From NCBI GenBank assembly GCA_964409165.1, contig CAYPCH010000098.1:1-14336 (forward strand): a stretch of 14,336 nucleotides of DNA. Direction: 5' to 3'. A model generated the notes under the pieces. That model was not told the DNA's origin, did no database searches, and saw only the letters and a program-made list of their open reading frames with translations. The DNA comes from CAYPCH01 sp964409165 (GTDB lineage: Bacteria; Bacillota; Clostridia; Acetivibrionales; Acetivibrionaceae). Positions 1 to 8,148 of the stretch are shown here, piece after piece. The translations under genes were made by a program, and so were the position numbers. Position 1 is the stretch's first letter, and each line of letters begins with the position of its first letter.

Positions 1-297
1 TTTACAATCAGCCCCAAGGATGGGGCTGCAATGCTTCCCATTTCGAAGAACTACTCCTTATATGAACCTATGTTCGCAATAAGTACTGAAATAAATATTA
101 TACTGAACTTAGTTCACAATAAGTACTAAACTGGAACTATATATGTACTTGGTTCATATATGTATCATATAGTTGTACTGCAAGCATCCCTGCCATTGCC
201 TATCGGTTTAATTCGCCAAAATTTACTTAATTCCTTCTTATTCACTAACTTTTTGCCAAAAAAATAGAGATTTGTCAAATATCCATTAATTTATAAC
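1..297. other. Non-coding AT-rich stretch with small hairpin and short repeats
   Basis: I see no convincing gene here. Positions 9-28 form a 7-bp GC-rich hairpin (CAGCCCC, loop AAGGAT, GGGGCTG) with no clear T-tract on either side, so I do not call it a terminator. Between 64 and 145 there are repeated GAAC/GTTC motifs, listed separately. The stretch lies downstream of a minus-strand pseudogene and may be the edge of an eroded accessory segment; that is inference. Confidence 0.5.
72..130. repeat. Pair of 19-bp direct repeats built on GAAC/GTTC dyads
   Basis: Positions 72-90 and 112-130 share 17 of 19 bases (GTTC, G or A, CAATAAGTACT, G or A, AA) at a 40-bp spacing. Each is preceded by GAAC so that a small dyad forms: GAAC-N4-GTTC at 64-75 and GAAC-N3-GTTC at 105-115. 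A looser third pair (GAAC near 134, GTTC near 152) follows. Regular spacing and dyads resemble a protein-binding array or a mobile-element end. No intact adjacent gene identifies the binder. Confidence 0.45.
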
Positions 298-620
298 TTA
301 TAGTACCTTTATATTTATGTCCACATCCTTTTTGCCCTCAAACAGTATCCGACCCAGCATTACACCATCTTTGAGCCCCTTCTTGTACATGTAAGCAGTC
401 TCAAGACTGTTAATGTCGTTCAAAATATCATCATACTTTGACAGCAAGTCAATCTGCCTTCCCCCAGCAAACCCTTTACCTCATCCAGTATCTGCGCCGC
501 TTCACGCCTCAGAAACCGGATTTACGGCACCTCCTCAAGCTCCCTATGCAGACTCTCAACCTGACAGGACGCAAGAAAAAAGCCATATATATTCCCCTCC
601 CCTTTTAACGCATTTGTAGC
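298..620 (-). pseudogene. Decayed small-protein gene (DUF6809-like tail)
   Basis: On the minus strand a coding-like trace can be followed across three disruptions. The distal part reads LLSKYDDILNDINSLETAYM and continues through KKGLKDGVMLGRILFEGK to a TAA at 298-300. Upstream, in another frame, REAAQILDEVKGLLGE joins it through a frameshift near 455-468. That frame is also broken by a TAA at 522-524, before which YGFFLASCQVESLHRELEE continues upward to about 600. The helical, charged C-terminus ending in a short hydrophobic run resembles the small clostridial DUF6809 proteins, but this family call is tentative. No intact start or ribosome binding site remains. It is most likely a dead accessory gene next to another dead gene. 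Confidence 0.5.
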
Positions 621-651
621 TGCATTTGAATTACTACTTTATTATGCTATA

Positions 652-1260
652 TTAATTCAACAAGTATTTAAATGCCTTTTTAATAAGATTAACAGACACT
701 TTGTAGGGAGGATATATCACTTTCATATCATAAATAGTCTGACTTCTTAAGACACTTTTTTTATAAGTAAATGTTTCAAAGGACATTGTTCCATGATAAC
801 TTCCCATTCCACTATCGCCAACGCCTCCAAAAGGTAAATATGGAGTTGAAATATGGTTAATAGTATCATTAATACATACTCCTCCAGACGAAGTTTCATC
901 TAATACCTTTGATATATTGCTTTTATTTTTTGAAAATATGTATAATGCTAATGGCTTGGGTCTTTTGTTAATAAATGAGATCGCCTGACTAAAATTCTCA
1001 AACTCGAGAATTGGCATTATAGGTCCGAATATTTCTTCCTGCATTATTTTGCTGTTTTCACAAATCGGTTCTATTATTGCCCTAACCATCGGTACCAAAG
1101 TCAGTTGTATAGGATAATTCCAAGTACCTATTACTAACACTGTTCCATAAGTTTCAGGAATAATATAACTTGAAGATCCCATAAACATGAGAGGTGTTTT
1201 TACTCTTCTTGGTTTAGATAATTTTTTTATGCTTTTTATCATGTGTTCTATTTCGCTCAA
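652..1260 (-). pseudogene. Aldehyde dehydrogenase (class 3 type) remnant lacking the catalytic core
   Basis: The 202-residue frame joins two separated pieces of an ALDH3-type enzyme. Residues 1-64 carry the N-terminal linker and the signature YIIPETYGTVLVIGTWNYPI. From about residue 65 the frame jumps to the late region MQEEIFGP (about 73-80), then RPKPLALYIFSKNK, SSGGVCINDT, PFGGVGDSGMGSYHG and the YPPYK C-terminus. The roughly 240 residues normally between these pieces are absent, including the nucleotide-binding FTGS segment, the ELGGK glutamate region and the catalytic cysteine. About 70 N-terminal residues are missing too. The frame begins at a weak TTG without a ribosome binding site and has a stop just upstream. 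Full-length class-3 enzymes have about 450-460 residues. The product cannot be an active dehydrogenase. The reading frame is otherwise intact, which suggests a recent deletion or, less likely, an assembly error. Confidence 0.85.
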
Positions 1261-1364
1261 AGATCCCTCAGCTTTTTGGTTTTAATTTTGAGGAAACTCA
1301 AATGTCCATATATTTCTGCACGGTAAATAAACAATAATACGTATCGCACAAAATAAATAGTATA

Positions 1365-1393
1365 TTGACACCCATTGTATTGTTGTATACAAT
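1365..1393 (+). promoter_or_regulatory. Sigma-A promoter of the GntR-citrate synthase-aconitase operon
   Basis: TTGACA (1365-1370) is followed by a 17-bp spacer and TACAAT (1388-1393). It lies about 120 bp before the regulator's ATG and faces the right way. Transcription would start near 1400, giving a leader of about 110 nt. Confidence 0.8.
1383..1392. promoter_or_regulatory. Putative GntR/FCD operator overlapping the -10 box
   Basis: TTGTATACAA is a perfect 10-bp palindrome that overlaps the -10 element. Many FCD-type GntR regulators (FadR subfamily) bind palindromes with a GT-N-AC core of this kind. The next gene encodes such a regulator, so autoregulation is the simplest inference; a bound dimer would occlude the promoter. 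Confidence 0.6.
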
Positions 1394-1511
1394 TATACAT
1401 ATATACATTGATACATATAATAGCTACTATAAACTTTATCACAATAAATTATTTCAGCTATTCTTTAGTATTGATATGTATAACAATTGGCTCCAAAGGA
1501 GGCAAATAATT

Positions 1512-2198
1512 ATGGCTAGAATAGACCTTAACGAAAACGATAGTTATGCACACTCCCTGAGAGGAAAAGTATTTTTCCGTATTGAAAACGATATATTGAA
1601 TGGAAAATACAAGCCCGGTGACAGCCTTATCGAAACAAAGCTTTCAGATGAACTTGGAGTAAGCAGGACTCCCATACGCGAGGCCATACGGCAACTTGAA
1701 CTTGAGGGGCTTGTACAGGCAATTCCCAATAAAGGTGCCGTCGTAACCGGATTATCCCAAAAAGATATTTTAGACATATACACAATACGTATGATGATAG
1801 AAGGGCTTGCCGCCAGATGGGCCGCGGAAAACATAACTGCGCAAGAACTGAAGGAGCTTCAGGAAATAGTTGAACTCGAAGAGTTTTATACTCAAAAAAA
1901 TGATATAATCAATATCATGAAACTTGACTCAAAGTTTCATGAAGTTATGTTCAAAGCAAGTAAAAGCAGACCGTTAATGAATACGTTAATCTTGTTTCAC
2001 CACTATTTGCAGAGAGCAAGAACTTCTTCGCTTGAAATGCCGGGTAGACCTTGTCAGGCTCTGATGGAGCATAAAGCCATACTCCAGGCAATAATTGACA
2101 AAGAAACTGAAAAAGCTGAAAGTTTAACAACTGAGCATATAAAAAATGCCAGTTTGAATTTGTTAAGAAGGGAGAGTTTAGATGAACTTGGGGAGTAA
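1512..2198 (+). CDS. GntR-family (FadR/FCD subfamily) transcriptional regulator
   Basis: A 228-residue DNA-binding regulator. Residues about 12-80 form the winged helix-turn-helix, with the family signature LSDELGVSRTPIREAIRQLE at 44-63. Residues about 85-215 form the all-helical FCD ligand-binding domain. Its usual metal ligands are visible: D139 and H143 in LDSKFHEV, H187 in MEHKAI and H209 in TEHIKN. The start is ATG 1512, preceded by AAAGGAGG 10 nt upstream; the longer open frame runs back into the promoter and is rejected. The stop lies 17 bp inside the citrate synthase gene, so the two are very probably translated together. This suggests control of the citrate/aconitase genes and of itself through the palindrome at 1383-1392. 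The effector is unknown; FCD proteins often bind small carboxylates, so citrate or a related acid is plausible but inferred. Confidence 0.92.
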   Translation: MARIDLNENDSYAHSLRGKVFFRIENDILNGKYKPGDSLIETKLSDELGVSRTPIREAIRQLELEGLVQAIPNKGAVVTGLSQKDILDIYTIRMMIEGLAARWAAENITAQELKELQEIVELEEFYTQKNDIINIMKLDSKFHEVMFKASKSRPLMNTLILFHHYLQRARTSSLEMPGRPCQALMEHKAILQAIIDKETEKAESLTTEHIKNASLNLLRRESLDELGE

Positions 2199-3531
2199 TA
2201 TTTACAAAAACTACTCGGAAGTAGTCCGTAAAAACAACAATATTGAGCTTGAGTTTTACACAAAACACAATGTTAAAAGAGGTTTGAGAAATTCTAATGG
2301 AACAGGTGTCTTGGTTGGACTTACAGAAGTAGGGGATGTACACTCGTATATCATGGATGAAAAGGAAAAAGTACCGGTAGAAGGCAGATTGCGTTACAGA
2401 GGAATAGACATATACGACTTTGTCAAGGGCTTCCAGCAAGAAAACCGCTTTGGTTTTGAAGAATGTTGCTACCTTCTGATCATGGGAGAACTTCCAACAA
2501 AAAAAGAGCTGGACGCATTTACAGAACTCTTGGGTTCTAAAAGAGAACTTCCTGCGGGCTTTTATGGCGACATGATTTTGAAAGCTCCTAGCAGAGACAT
2601 TATGAATAAGCTTGCAAGAAGTGTTCTTGCTTCATATTCCTATGATAACAATGCAGATGATACAAGCCTTGAAAATACTATGCGCCAGTGTGTTGAATTA
2701 ATCGCCAGATTTCCGTCCATGGTTGCCTACGGCTATCAGGCAAAAAAATACTATCACGATGGTGAAGACTTATATATTCACAGCCCAAGAACCGACCTTT
2801 CCACATCAGAAAATGTATTGCACATGATAAGGATGGACAACGCTTACACAAGTACAGAGTCTGAAATTCTAGACTTAGCACTAGTACTTCACGCGGAGCA
2901 TGGCGGAGGAAACAACTCTACCTTTGCAACCCGCGTTGTTTCTTCTAGCGGTACCGATACCTATTCCTCAATTGCCGCTGCCATAGGTTCATTAAAAGGT
3001 CCAAAGCATGGCGGAGCAAATATAAAGGTTCTAGGAATGATGGAAGACATTAAGACTAACGTTAAAAACTGGGAAAACGACGGAGAAATTGAAGATTATC
3101 TTTGCAAGATTCTGAAAAAAGAAGCTTTTGACTGCTCAGGTCTCATATATGGCATAGGACATGCTGTGTACACTATATCTGATCCTAGAGCAATACTTCT
3201 AAAACAAAAAGCACATGAACTCGCAAAAGAAAAGGGTGTGGAAGAAGAATACAATCTCTACGCTTCTATTGAAAGACTTGCCCCCGGAGTTTTCTGCGGC
3301 ATGAAAAAATCCGATAAAGTTGTATGTGCAAATGTAGACTTTTATTCCGGCTTTGTCTATAAAGCACTTAATATTCCTTACGAATTGTATACACCATTGT
3401 TTGCCATCTCAAGAATAAGTGGCTGGAGTGCTCATTTGCTTGAGGAACTCATAAATGGTGGTAAAATAATACGCCCTGCTTACAAGAATGTATTGGGAAA
3501 GAGAGATTACATACCGATAAGCAATAGATAA
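2182..3531 (+). CDS. gltA: Citrate synthase (Si-type)
   Basis: Condenses oxaloacetate and acetyl-CoA into citrate in the cytoplasm. The 449-residue protein shows the family hallmarks: RGID at 73-76, AEHGGG around H240, GPKHGG around H276, GIGHAVY around H327, DPR at 334-336, NVDFYSG around D386 and ISRISGWSAH at 409-418. H276, H327 and D386 correspond to the catalytic triad, and R335 and R411 to substrate-binding arginines. The length is typical of a bacterial enzyme with an N-terminal extension. ATG 2182 has a GGGAG site about 9 nt upstream, inside the regulator gene, and overlaps that gene by 17 bp. This is the Si-type fold, unrelated to the Re-citrate synthase that some clostridia use instead. 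Aconitase follows after 76 bp. No isocitrate dehydrogenase gene lies in the window. A 2-methylcitrate synthase activity cannot be excluded, but the aconitase partner and absence of prp genes argue for citrate. Confidence 0.95.
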   Translation: MNLGSNIYKNYSEVVRKNNNIELEFYTKHNVKRGLRNSNGTGVLVGLTEVGDVHSYIMDEKEKVPVEGRLRYRGIDIYDFVKGFQQENRFGFEECCYLLIMGELPTKKELDAFTELLGSKRELPAGFYGDMILKAPSRDIMNKLARSVLASYSYDNNADDTSLENTMRQCVELIARFPSMVAYGYQAKKYYHDGEDLYIHSPRTDLSTSENVLHMIRMDNAYTSTESEILDLALVLHAEHGGGNNSTFATRVVSSSGTDTYSSIAAAIGSLKGPKHGGANIKVLGMMEDIKTNVKNWENDGEIEDYLCKILKKEAFDCSGLIYGIGHAVYTISDPRAILLKQKAHELAKEKGVEEEYNLYASIERLAPGVFCGMKKSDKVVCANVDFYSGFVYKALNIPYELYTPLFAISRISGWSAHLLEELINGGKIIRPAYKNVLGKRDYIPISNR

Positions 3532-3607
3532 CATATATTAATATGATGTTTTTATGGTATTATAGAAAAAAAGATCGTCAACAAAAAAGTAATTTGGGAG
3601 GTCAGAT

Positions 3608-5533
3608 ATGAAAGGAACTATAACAGAAAAAATTTTGAAACAACACATAGTGGATGGTGAAGCTTCAGCAGGAAGTGAAATAGCCCTTAAAATTGACAAT
3701 ACCCTTACTCAGGATGCCACAGGAACAATGGCTTATCTTCAATTTGAGGCTATTGGAATAAACAATGTTAAAACCGAACTCAGTGTAAGCTTTGTTGATC
3801 ACAACACACTACAGACCGACTTTAAAAATGCCGATGATCACAAATATTTGCAATCTGTTGCAAAAAGATACGGCTTATTTTTTTCAAAGCCCGGAAACGG
3901 AATTTGTCATCAATTATTTTTAGAAAGGTTTGCAAAGCCAGGTAAGACTCTTATCGGTTCGGACAGCCACACTCCGACTGCCGGTGGAATAGGTTGCTTT
4001 GCAATGGGCGCAGGAGGTCTTGATGTTGCTACCGCAATGGCAGGTGCTCCTTTCAGAATCAAATTTCCGAAGGTTCTTGGAGTTAAGCTTATTGGAAAGC
4101 TTAATGACTGGGTTTCAGCCAAAGATGTAATACTTGAGGTTCTAAGAAGAATTGACGTTAAGGGCGGAGTCGGGAAAGTTCTTGAATACTTTGGCCCCGG
4201 CGTTAAGACGCTCATGGTACCTGACAGAGCTACAATTACAAACATGGGTACAGAAACAGGCTGTACCACAAGTATATTCCCCAGCGACGAAATTACCAAA
4301 GCTTTTCTTGAAGCTCAGGGAAGAGGAGAACATTGGGTAGAGTTAATCTCCGACAATAATGCCGAATATGATGAAATCATGGAAATAAACTTAAGTGAAT
4401 TAGAGCCGATGATAGCACTGCCCCACAGTCCCGGAAATGTCAAGACTGTAAGAGAGGTGCAGGGCAGGAAAGTTGATCAGGTGGCAATAGGTTCGTGCAC
4501 AAACTCTTCACTCAGGGATCTGAAAGTAGCAGCCAACGCATTAAAGGGCAAAACCGTGTCGGAAGATTTGCATGTTACTATAAGCCCCGGTTCGAGGCAG
4601 GTTGTGGAACATATGATTGATAGCGGTGAGATGAAGTACCTTGTACAATCGGGAGCACGCATCCTGGAAAATTCCTGCGGTCCTTGTATCGGAATGGGTT
4701 CAGCACCTTGTTCTGCTGGAGTTTCAGTCAGAACCTTCAACAGAAACTTCCCGGGCAGAAGCGGTACTAAAGATGCTGATGTTTACCTTGCAAGCCCTGA
4801 GGTGGCTGTTGCCGCGGCTCTCACCGGTGTTATAACCGACCCGCGCGATTTAGGTGAATACCCGAAAATCGAAATGCCTGAAAAGTTTTTTGTAAACGAT
4901 AATCTTATATTGAACCCGCTTCCTGCCGAAGAAGCCAGAAAGGTTGAAATCGTAAGAGGTCCTAACATAAAGCCACTTCCTACCTTTGATAGCCTTCCAG
5001 ATGTTTTGAAGGGCAAAGCACTTCTAAAGGTGGAAGACAATATAACAACCGACCACATTATGCCAGCTGGTGCAAAAATACTGCCTTTGAGAAGCAATGT
5101 ACCAGAAATATCCAAGCATGTATTTGAAGCAGTTGATGAGAATTTCCACGACAGAGCAATACAGAACGGCGGAGGATTTATTATCGGCGGCGATAACTAC
5201 GGTCAGGGCTCAAGCAGAGAGCATGCAGCCCTTGCACCTAAATACCTCGGCATAAAGGCTGTTATAGTAAAATCCTTTGCAAGAATACACCTTGCAAACC
5301 TTGTAAATTTTGGCATAGTGCCTCTTACATTTAAAAACGCCGACGATTATGACAGAATCGACTTAAGTGACGAACTTGAAATCAATATAGGCGATTTGAA
5401 GGGTGAAGTGAAACTGAAAAATGTAACAAAGGATTTTGAGATAGAACTTGCCCATACCCTTTCAAACCTTGATTCGGAAATTCTCAAGGTGGGCGGTAAG
5501 CTTCCCTGGATTAAGAAAAGTATAAATAAGTGA
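3608..5533 (+). CDS. acn: Aconitate hydratase (aconitase), single-chain type of about 640 residues
   Basis: Isomerises citrate to isocitrate through cis-aconitate using a [4Fe-4S] cluster. Cluster cysteines are C297 in GSCTNS and C357 and C360 in CGPCIG. Active-site segments visible include DHNTLQTD (64-71), GSDSHTPTAGG (117-127) and the swivel-domain loop YGQGSSREHA (531-540). Residues about 1-415 form the three cluster-binding domains, and about 465-641 the swivel domain. At 641 residues it is much shorter than the roughly 850-900-residue AcnA/AcnB enzymes and fits the compact Aquifex-type aconitase group, which also resembles homoaconitase and 3-isopropylmalate dehydratase. Position behind citrate synthase in one operon favours citrate as substrate. 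The start is set by GGGAGG at 3596-3601, 6 nt before the ATG. A perfect bidirectional hairpin follows the stop. Confidence 0.93.
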   Translation: MKGTITEKILKQHIVDGEASAGSEIALKIDNTLTQDATGTMAYLQFEAIGINNVKTELSVSFVDHNTLQTDFKNADDHKYLQSVAKRYGLFFSKPGNGICHQLFLERFAKPGKTLIGSDSHTPTAGGIGCFAMGAGGLDVATAMAGAPFRIKFPKVLGVKLIGKLNDWVSAKDVILEVLRRIDVKGGVGKVLEYFGPGVKTLMVPDRATITNMGTETGCTTSIFPSDEITKAFLEAQGRGEHWVELISDNNAEYDEIMEINLSELEPMIALPHSPGNVKTVREVQGRKVDQVAIGSCTNSSLRDLKVAANALKGKTVSEDLHVTISPGSRQVVEHMIDSGEMKYLVQSGARILENSCGPCIGMGSAPCSAGVSVRTFNRNFPGRSGTKDADVYLASPEVAVAAALTGVITDPRDLGEYPKIEMPEKFFVNDNLILNPLPAEEARKVEIVRGPNIKPLPTFDSLPDVLKGKALLKVEDNITTDHIMPAGAKILPLRSNVPEISKHVFEAVDENFHDRAIQNGGGFIIGGDNYGQGSSREHAALAPKYLGIKAVIVKSFARIHLANLVNFGIVPLTFKNADDYDRIDLSDELEINIGDLKGEVKLKNVTKDFEIELAHTLSNLDSEILKVGGKLPWIKKSINK

Positions 5534-5543
5534 ATAAATGAAT

Positions 5544-5592
5544 AAAATTGAGTACCCATCGAGGGTACTCAATTTTGCCTCTTTCATTTCAC
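5544..5592. terminator. Hairpin repeat copy 1, bidirectional terminator
   Basis: A perfect 14-bp stem (AAAATTGAGTACCC at 5544-5557, GGGTACTCAATTTT at 5563-5576) with loop ATCGA is followed by the tail GCCTCTTTCATTTCAC (5577-5592). It sits between the aconitase stop and the stop of the convergent anti-sigma gene, 2 bp from the latter. Terminal T-runs occur on both strands, so it can serve both genes. The same unit recurs near 9101, 10219 and 10820, so it is also a dispersed repeat. Confidence 0.85.
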
Positions 5593-5594
5593 CT

Positions 5595-7571
5595 TTACTC
5601 CTCCAGCCTTTCAAACATTTCCTTGTCTGCATTCCACATAAGTTTATGAGAATAATCCCATATATAATGAGGCATAGCACCTCCTATAGGCTTATTTATC
5701 ATCTTCCTCGATAGAACGGTTATAGAATCCTCATTTGCTTCTACCGCCCTTCTTTCCCATAACGTTTCATCATCTTCTGGCCATACCTTTATCCATTCCT
5801 TTTCAAACTTCCAGAGCCCTCCTGTGAATGTGCTGAAGCCCTGATATATTGTACTTCCTGCAAAAAACACGTAGGAAGTATCTTTGCCGTTAAAAATTGA
5901 TACACTTCCTTCATTCGCAAAGAAATGCTTTACAGGAGTCAAGAGTTTCATTTCTGACTCATCAAAGACTGCTACATAGGTATGATAGAAGCCGTCTGCA
6001 TGAGCCACTCCATCCCTTTGTACTATAAGCAGGCTCTTCTTGCCCATTCCTTCAATAAATATTCCTTTCTTAATGCGATCAATAAAATAGCGAGTGTATA
6101 TCTCCGACTTTTGACCGACTTCATCATTATTATCGGAAACCATACCATAATCAAGATAGATACCATTATTATAGGTTATAATTTCGTCACCCTTCATTTC
6201 AAATTCAAATTTAGGAAACATCATTTGTAGCAACTGTAAATCTTTATTATTTTTTGAATTATCAAGCCCAACATGGTCAAAAGCCGCCTCATCTATTACA
6301 TATTTATCAAGCCTATACTCAAACTCTTCTTCACCCTCACCGTGATTCATCGTACGATAGTAAAATGTACCGGGGGATTCGCTCCAGGCTGAAAAAATAC
6401 AAAAAGAATATATTCCCTCATAATTGTACTTTTTTATAGAGTCTACAACAGCTATCATTTTTTCCTTCTCAATATCATAAAGATACAGATCAACCGGGGT
6501 TTGTCCCAACTGATACAGAATCATCCTGTTGTCAGGTGATACCTGCATATTTACCGCATAAGAAGGGTCTCCCAGCGGAATTTCCCTTATAACTATTCCG
6601 TTTGTATCAACTATTACTGTTCTCTGCTTTATTTCCTGTACTGTACTGTCCATATACGAAATCAAATAGTTGTCGCCTATAAAGTCAATTCCCCTTATCA
6701 TTGTAGCGTTCCATGGCGTAAAAGGCAGGTGAGTAAACCTGTGAATTTTCTTTTCAAGGTCAATTTCGAGAAGCCTGTTTGTTTCAATTTTTATTTCGTA
6801 TCCATCCACATTCTCCACAAACGAACCGATAATTGCAATAATCCTGTCATTTTCATAGGAAATAACCGATATATGTCCGTCAATCTCAATTTCTAGTTCG
6901 TCAAGTACATCATAGCCCTTACCGCTTGCAATGTCATATCTTATTATTCTTCCGGTTACTTCATTGAAATTTGTATTGTAATAAATCACACTATTATCAT
7001 CCGACACAAATGCCTGATTTTCATATACAGCATGCGGAAGTTCTATTTGACTCTCATGTCCATCGGGATAAATCAGGCGGTACATGCGATAATTTGAACC
7101 ATCCTTATATAGCAGCGTATCACCTTTTTGAACCGGAGAGGCGTCATCTTCATTAACATCAACATATCCTGTGTAATTCTGCTGTTTCTGTTCAAGCATC
7201 TTGGTAATTCCCGATGAAATAATTCCTCCAGCATATTCATTTCTTAGAATCAATACGGCCAGAAAGACACAGGCAACAGCAACTACAGCCTTCGTTATCA
7301 AACTGGTTTTACTTCTTAACCAAGAAAACCGATAAACAAGCCTCTTTTTCTTATACCTCTGTGCATCTACGCTTTCAAGGACTTTCATACGTACATCGCA
7401 TTTCAAGCTGGCACTATCCTTCATATATTTTTCACTCAGCACAATGGAGTCATAATACTGTCGGCATACTTTGCATCTGGCAAGATGTTCCATCACCATA
7501 TCAGCCTTCTCCTCTGACACTTCATCGTCAGCATACTCATTTATCTCATCAAAAGTATATCCGCAGTTCAT
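5595..7571 (-). CDS. Membrane anti-sigma factor with zinc-finger N-terminus and large outer domain
   Basis: A 658-residue partner of the ECF sigma factor encoded directly upstream. Residues 1-70 look like an anti-sigma zinc-finger domain (zf-HC2 type): H29, C33 and C36 form the H-x3-C-x2-C motif, and C3 could be a fourth ligand. A basic stretch (KKKRLVYRF, about 74-82) precedes one transmembrane helix at about 92-109, which places the remaining 550 residues outside the cell. That part is rich in beta-strand and shows segments such as DNRMILYQLGQ followed by DLYLYDIEKEK, reminiscent of TolB-like beta-propeller blades; I cannot name its ligand. Its ATG abuts the sigma stop (TAAATG) and its GGAGG lies inside the sigma gene, so the two are translationally coupled. 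By analogy the outer domain senses a surface or wall signal and releases the sigma factor. Most zf-HC2 anti-sigma factors are much shorter. Confidence 0.85.
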   Translation of the reverse strand: MNCGYTFDEINEYADDEVSEEKADMVMEHLARCKVCRQYYDSIVLSEKYMKDSASLKCDVRMKVLESVDAQRYKKKRLVYRFSWLRSKTSLITKAVVAVACVFLAVLILRNEYAGGIISSGITKMLEQKQQNYTGYVDVNEDDASPVQKGDTLLYKDGSNYRMYRLIYPDGHESQIELPHAVYENQAFVSDDNSVIYYNTNFNEVTGRIIRYDIASGKGYDVLDELEIEIDGHISVISYENDRIIAIIGSFVENVDGYEIKIETNRLLEIDLEKKIHRFTHLPFTPWNATMIRGIDFIGDNYLISYMDSTVQEIKQRTVIVDTNGIVIREIPLGDPSYAVNMQVSPDNRMILYQLGQTPVDLYLYDIEKEKMIAVVDSIKKYNYEGIYSFCIFSAWSESPGTFYYRTMNHGEGEEEFEYRLDKYVIDEAAFDHVGLDNSKNNKDLQLLQMMFPKFEFEMKGDEIITYNNGIYLDYGMVSDNNDEVGQKSEIYTRYFIDRIKKGIFIEGMGKKSLLIVQRDGVAHADGFYHTYVAVFDESEMKLLTPVKHFFANEGSVSIFNGKDTSYVFFAGSTIYQGFSTFTGGLWKFEKEWIKVWPEDDETLWERRAVEANEDSITVLSRKMINKPIGGAMPHYIWDYSHKLMWNADKEMFERLEE

Positions 7572-8132
7572 TTATATCCCACCTCCATTCATTCTTCCCA
7601 AACTTATACCAATTGCTTTTCTTGCCCTGCTGACCCTCATCTTTGCGTTTTGCGCAGTAATCCCGAGTATCTCCCCTATTTCTTTGTAAGTAAAATTCTG
7701 TGTATACTTTAAAATAACCGCAATACGCTGTTCATCTTTTAATGAATTAATTATCCTTACTACCTCCTTGTAACTTTCTTTTGCCTCAAAGGCTGTTTCC
7801 GGAAGAGCTTCTGCATTAATATCATAATTGCAAACCGTTTCATCATAAGACAAGGTGGCAAACTGCCTCTTTTTTCTTTTATGATAGTCCTTAAATATAT
7901 TGAGGGCTATGCGGTATATCCAAGTCGAAAAACTTTTATTTTTATCATAGGTATATAGATATTTGTATACCCGCATAAAAACATCCTGCAGCAACTCTTC
8001 AGCATCTTCACTGCACAAAGTCAATCTGAACAGGAAAATGTAAATACGCTGCTGATAGTTTGATATGAGCTCAGAAAATGAGTCCACATCTCCATTAAGT
8101 GTGTTTTGAACCAGTTTTCTATTGATATCCAA
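7572..8132 (-). CDS. ECF-type RNA polymerase sigma factor
   Basis: A 186-residue group-4 sigma factor with region 2 at about 18-85 (DAEELLQDVFMRVYKYL at 43-59, STWIYRIALN at 69-78) and region 4 at about 122-175, where YKEIGEILGITAQNAKMRVS forms the -35-binding helix-turn-helix. The start is TTG at 8132, supported by GGAGGAG 6 nt upstream and by normal alignment of the N-terminus; no better ATG exists. The gene ends directly against the anti-sigma ATG. It is probably held inactive at the membrane by that protein. I could not find a convincing duplicated target promoter upstream, so autoregulation is not shown. Confidence 0.93.
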   Translation of the reverse strand: MDINRKLVQNTLNGDVDSFSELISNYQQRIYIFLFRLTLCSEDAEELLQDVFMRVYKYLYTYDKNKSFSTWIYRIALNIFKDYHKRKKRQFATLSYDETVCNYDINAEALPETAFEAKESYKEVVRIINSLKDEQRIAVILKYTQNFTYKEIGEILGITAQNAKMRVSRARKAIGISLGRMNGGGI

Positions 8133-8148
8133 TAGTTTCTCCTCCGCT

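Noticed and set aside
9..28. Rho-independent terminator
   Set aside because: A GC-rich 7-bp hairpin is present, but no T-tract follows on either strand.
413..619. Plus-strand 68-residue open frame
   Set aside because: Low-complexity proline-rich translation antisense to a recognisable pseudogene trace, with no ribosome binding site.
652..1260. Functional small aldehyde dehydrogenase
   Set aside because: The catalytic cysteine, glutamate region and nucleotide-binding segment are absent.
1365..1511. Longer N-terminus for the GntR regulator
   Set aside because: It would begin at a TTG inside the -35 box and has no ribosome binding site, whereas ATG 1512 has AAAGGAGG and aligns with the family start.
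2182..5533. 2-methylcitrate cycle operon
   Set aside because: No PrpB/PrpD-like gene is present and the aconitase-type partner fits citrate metabolism.
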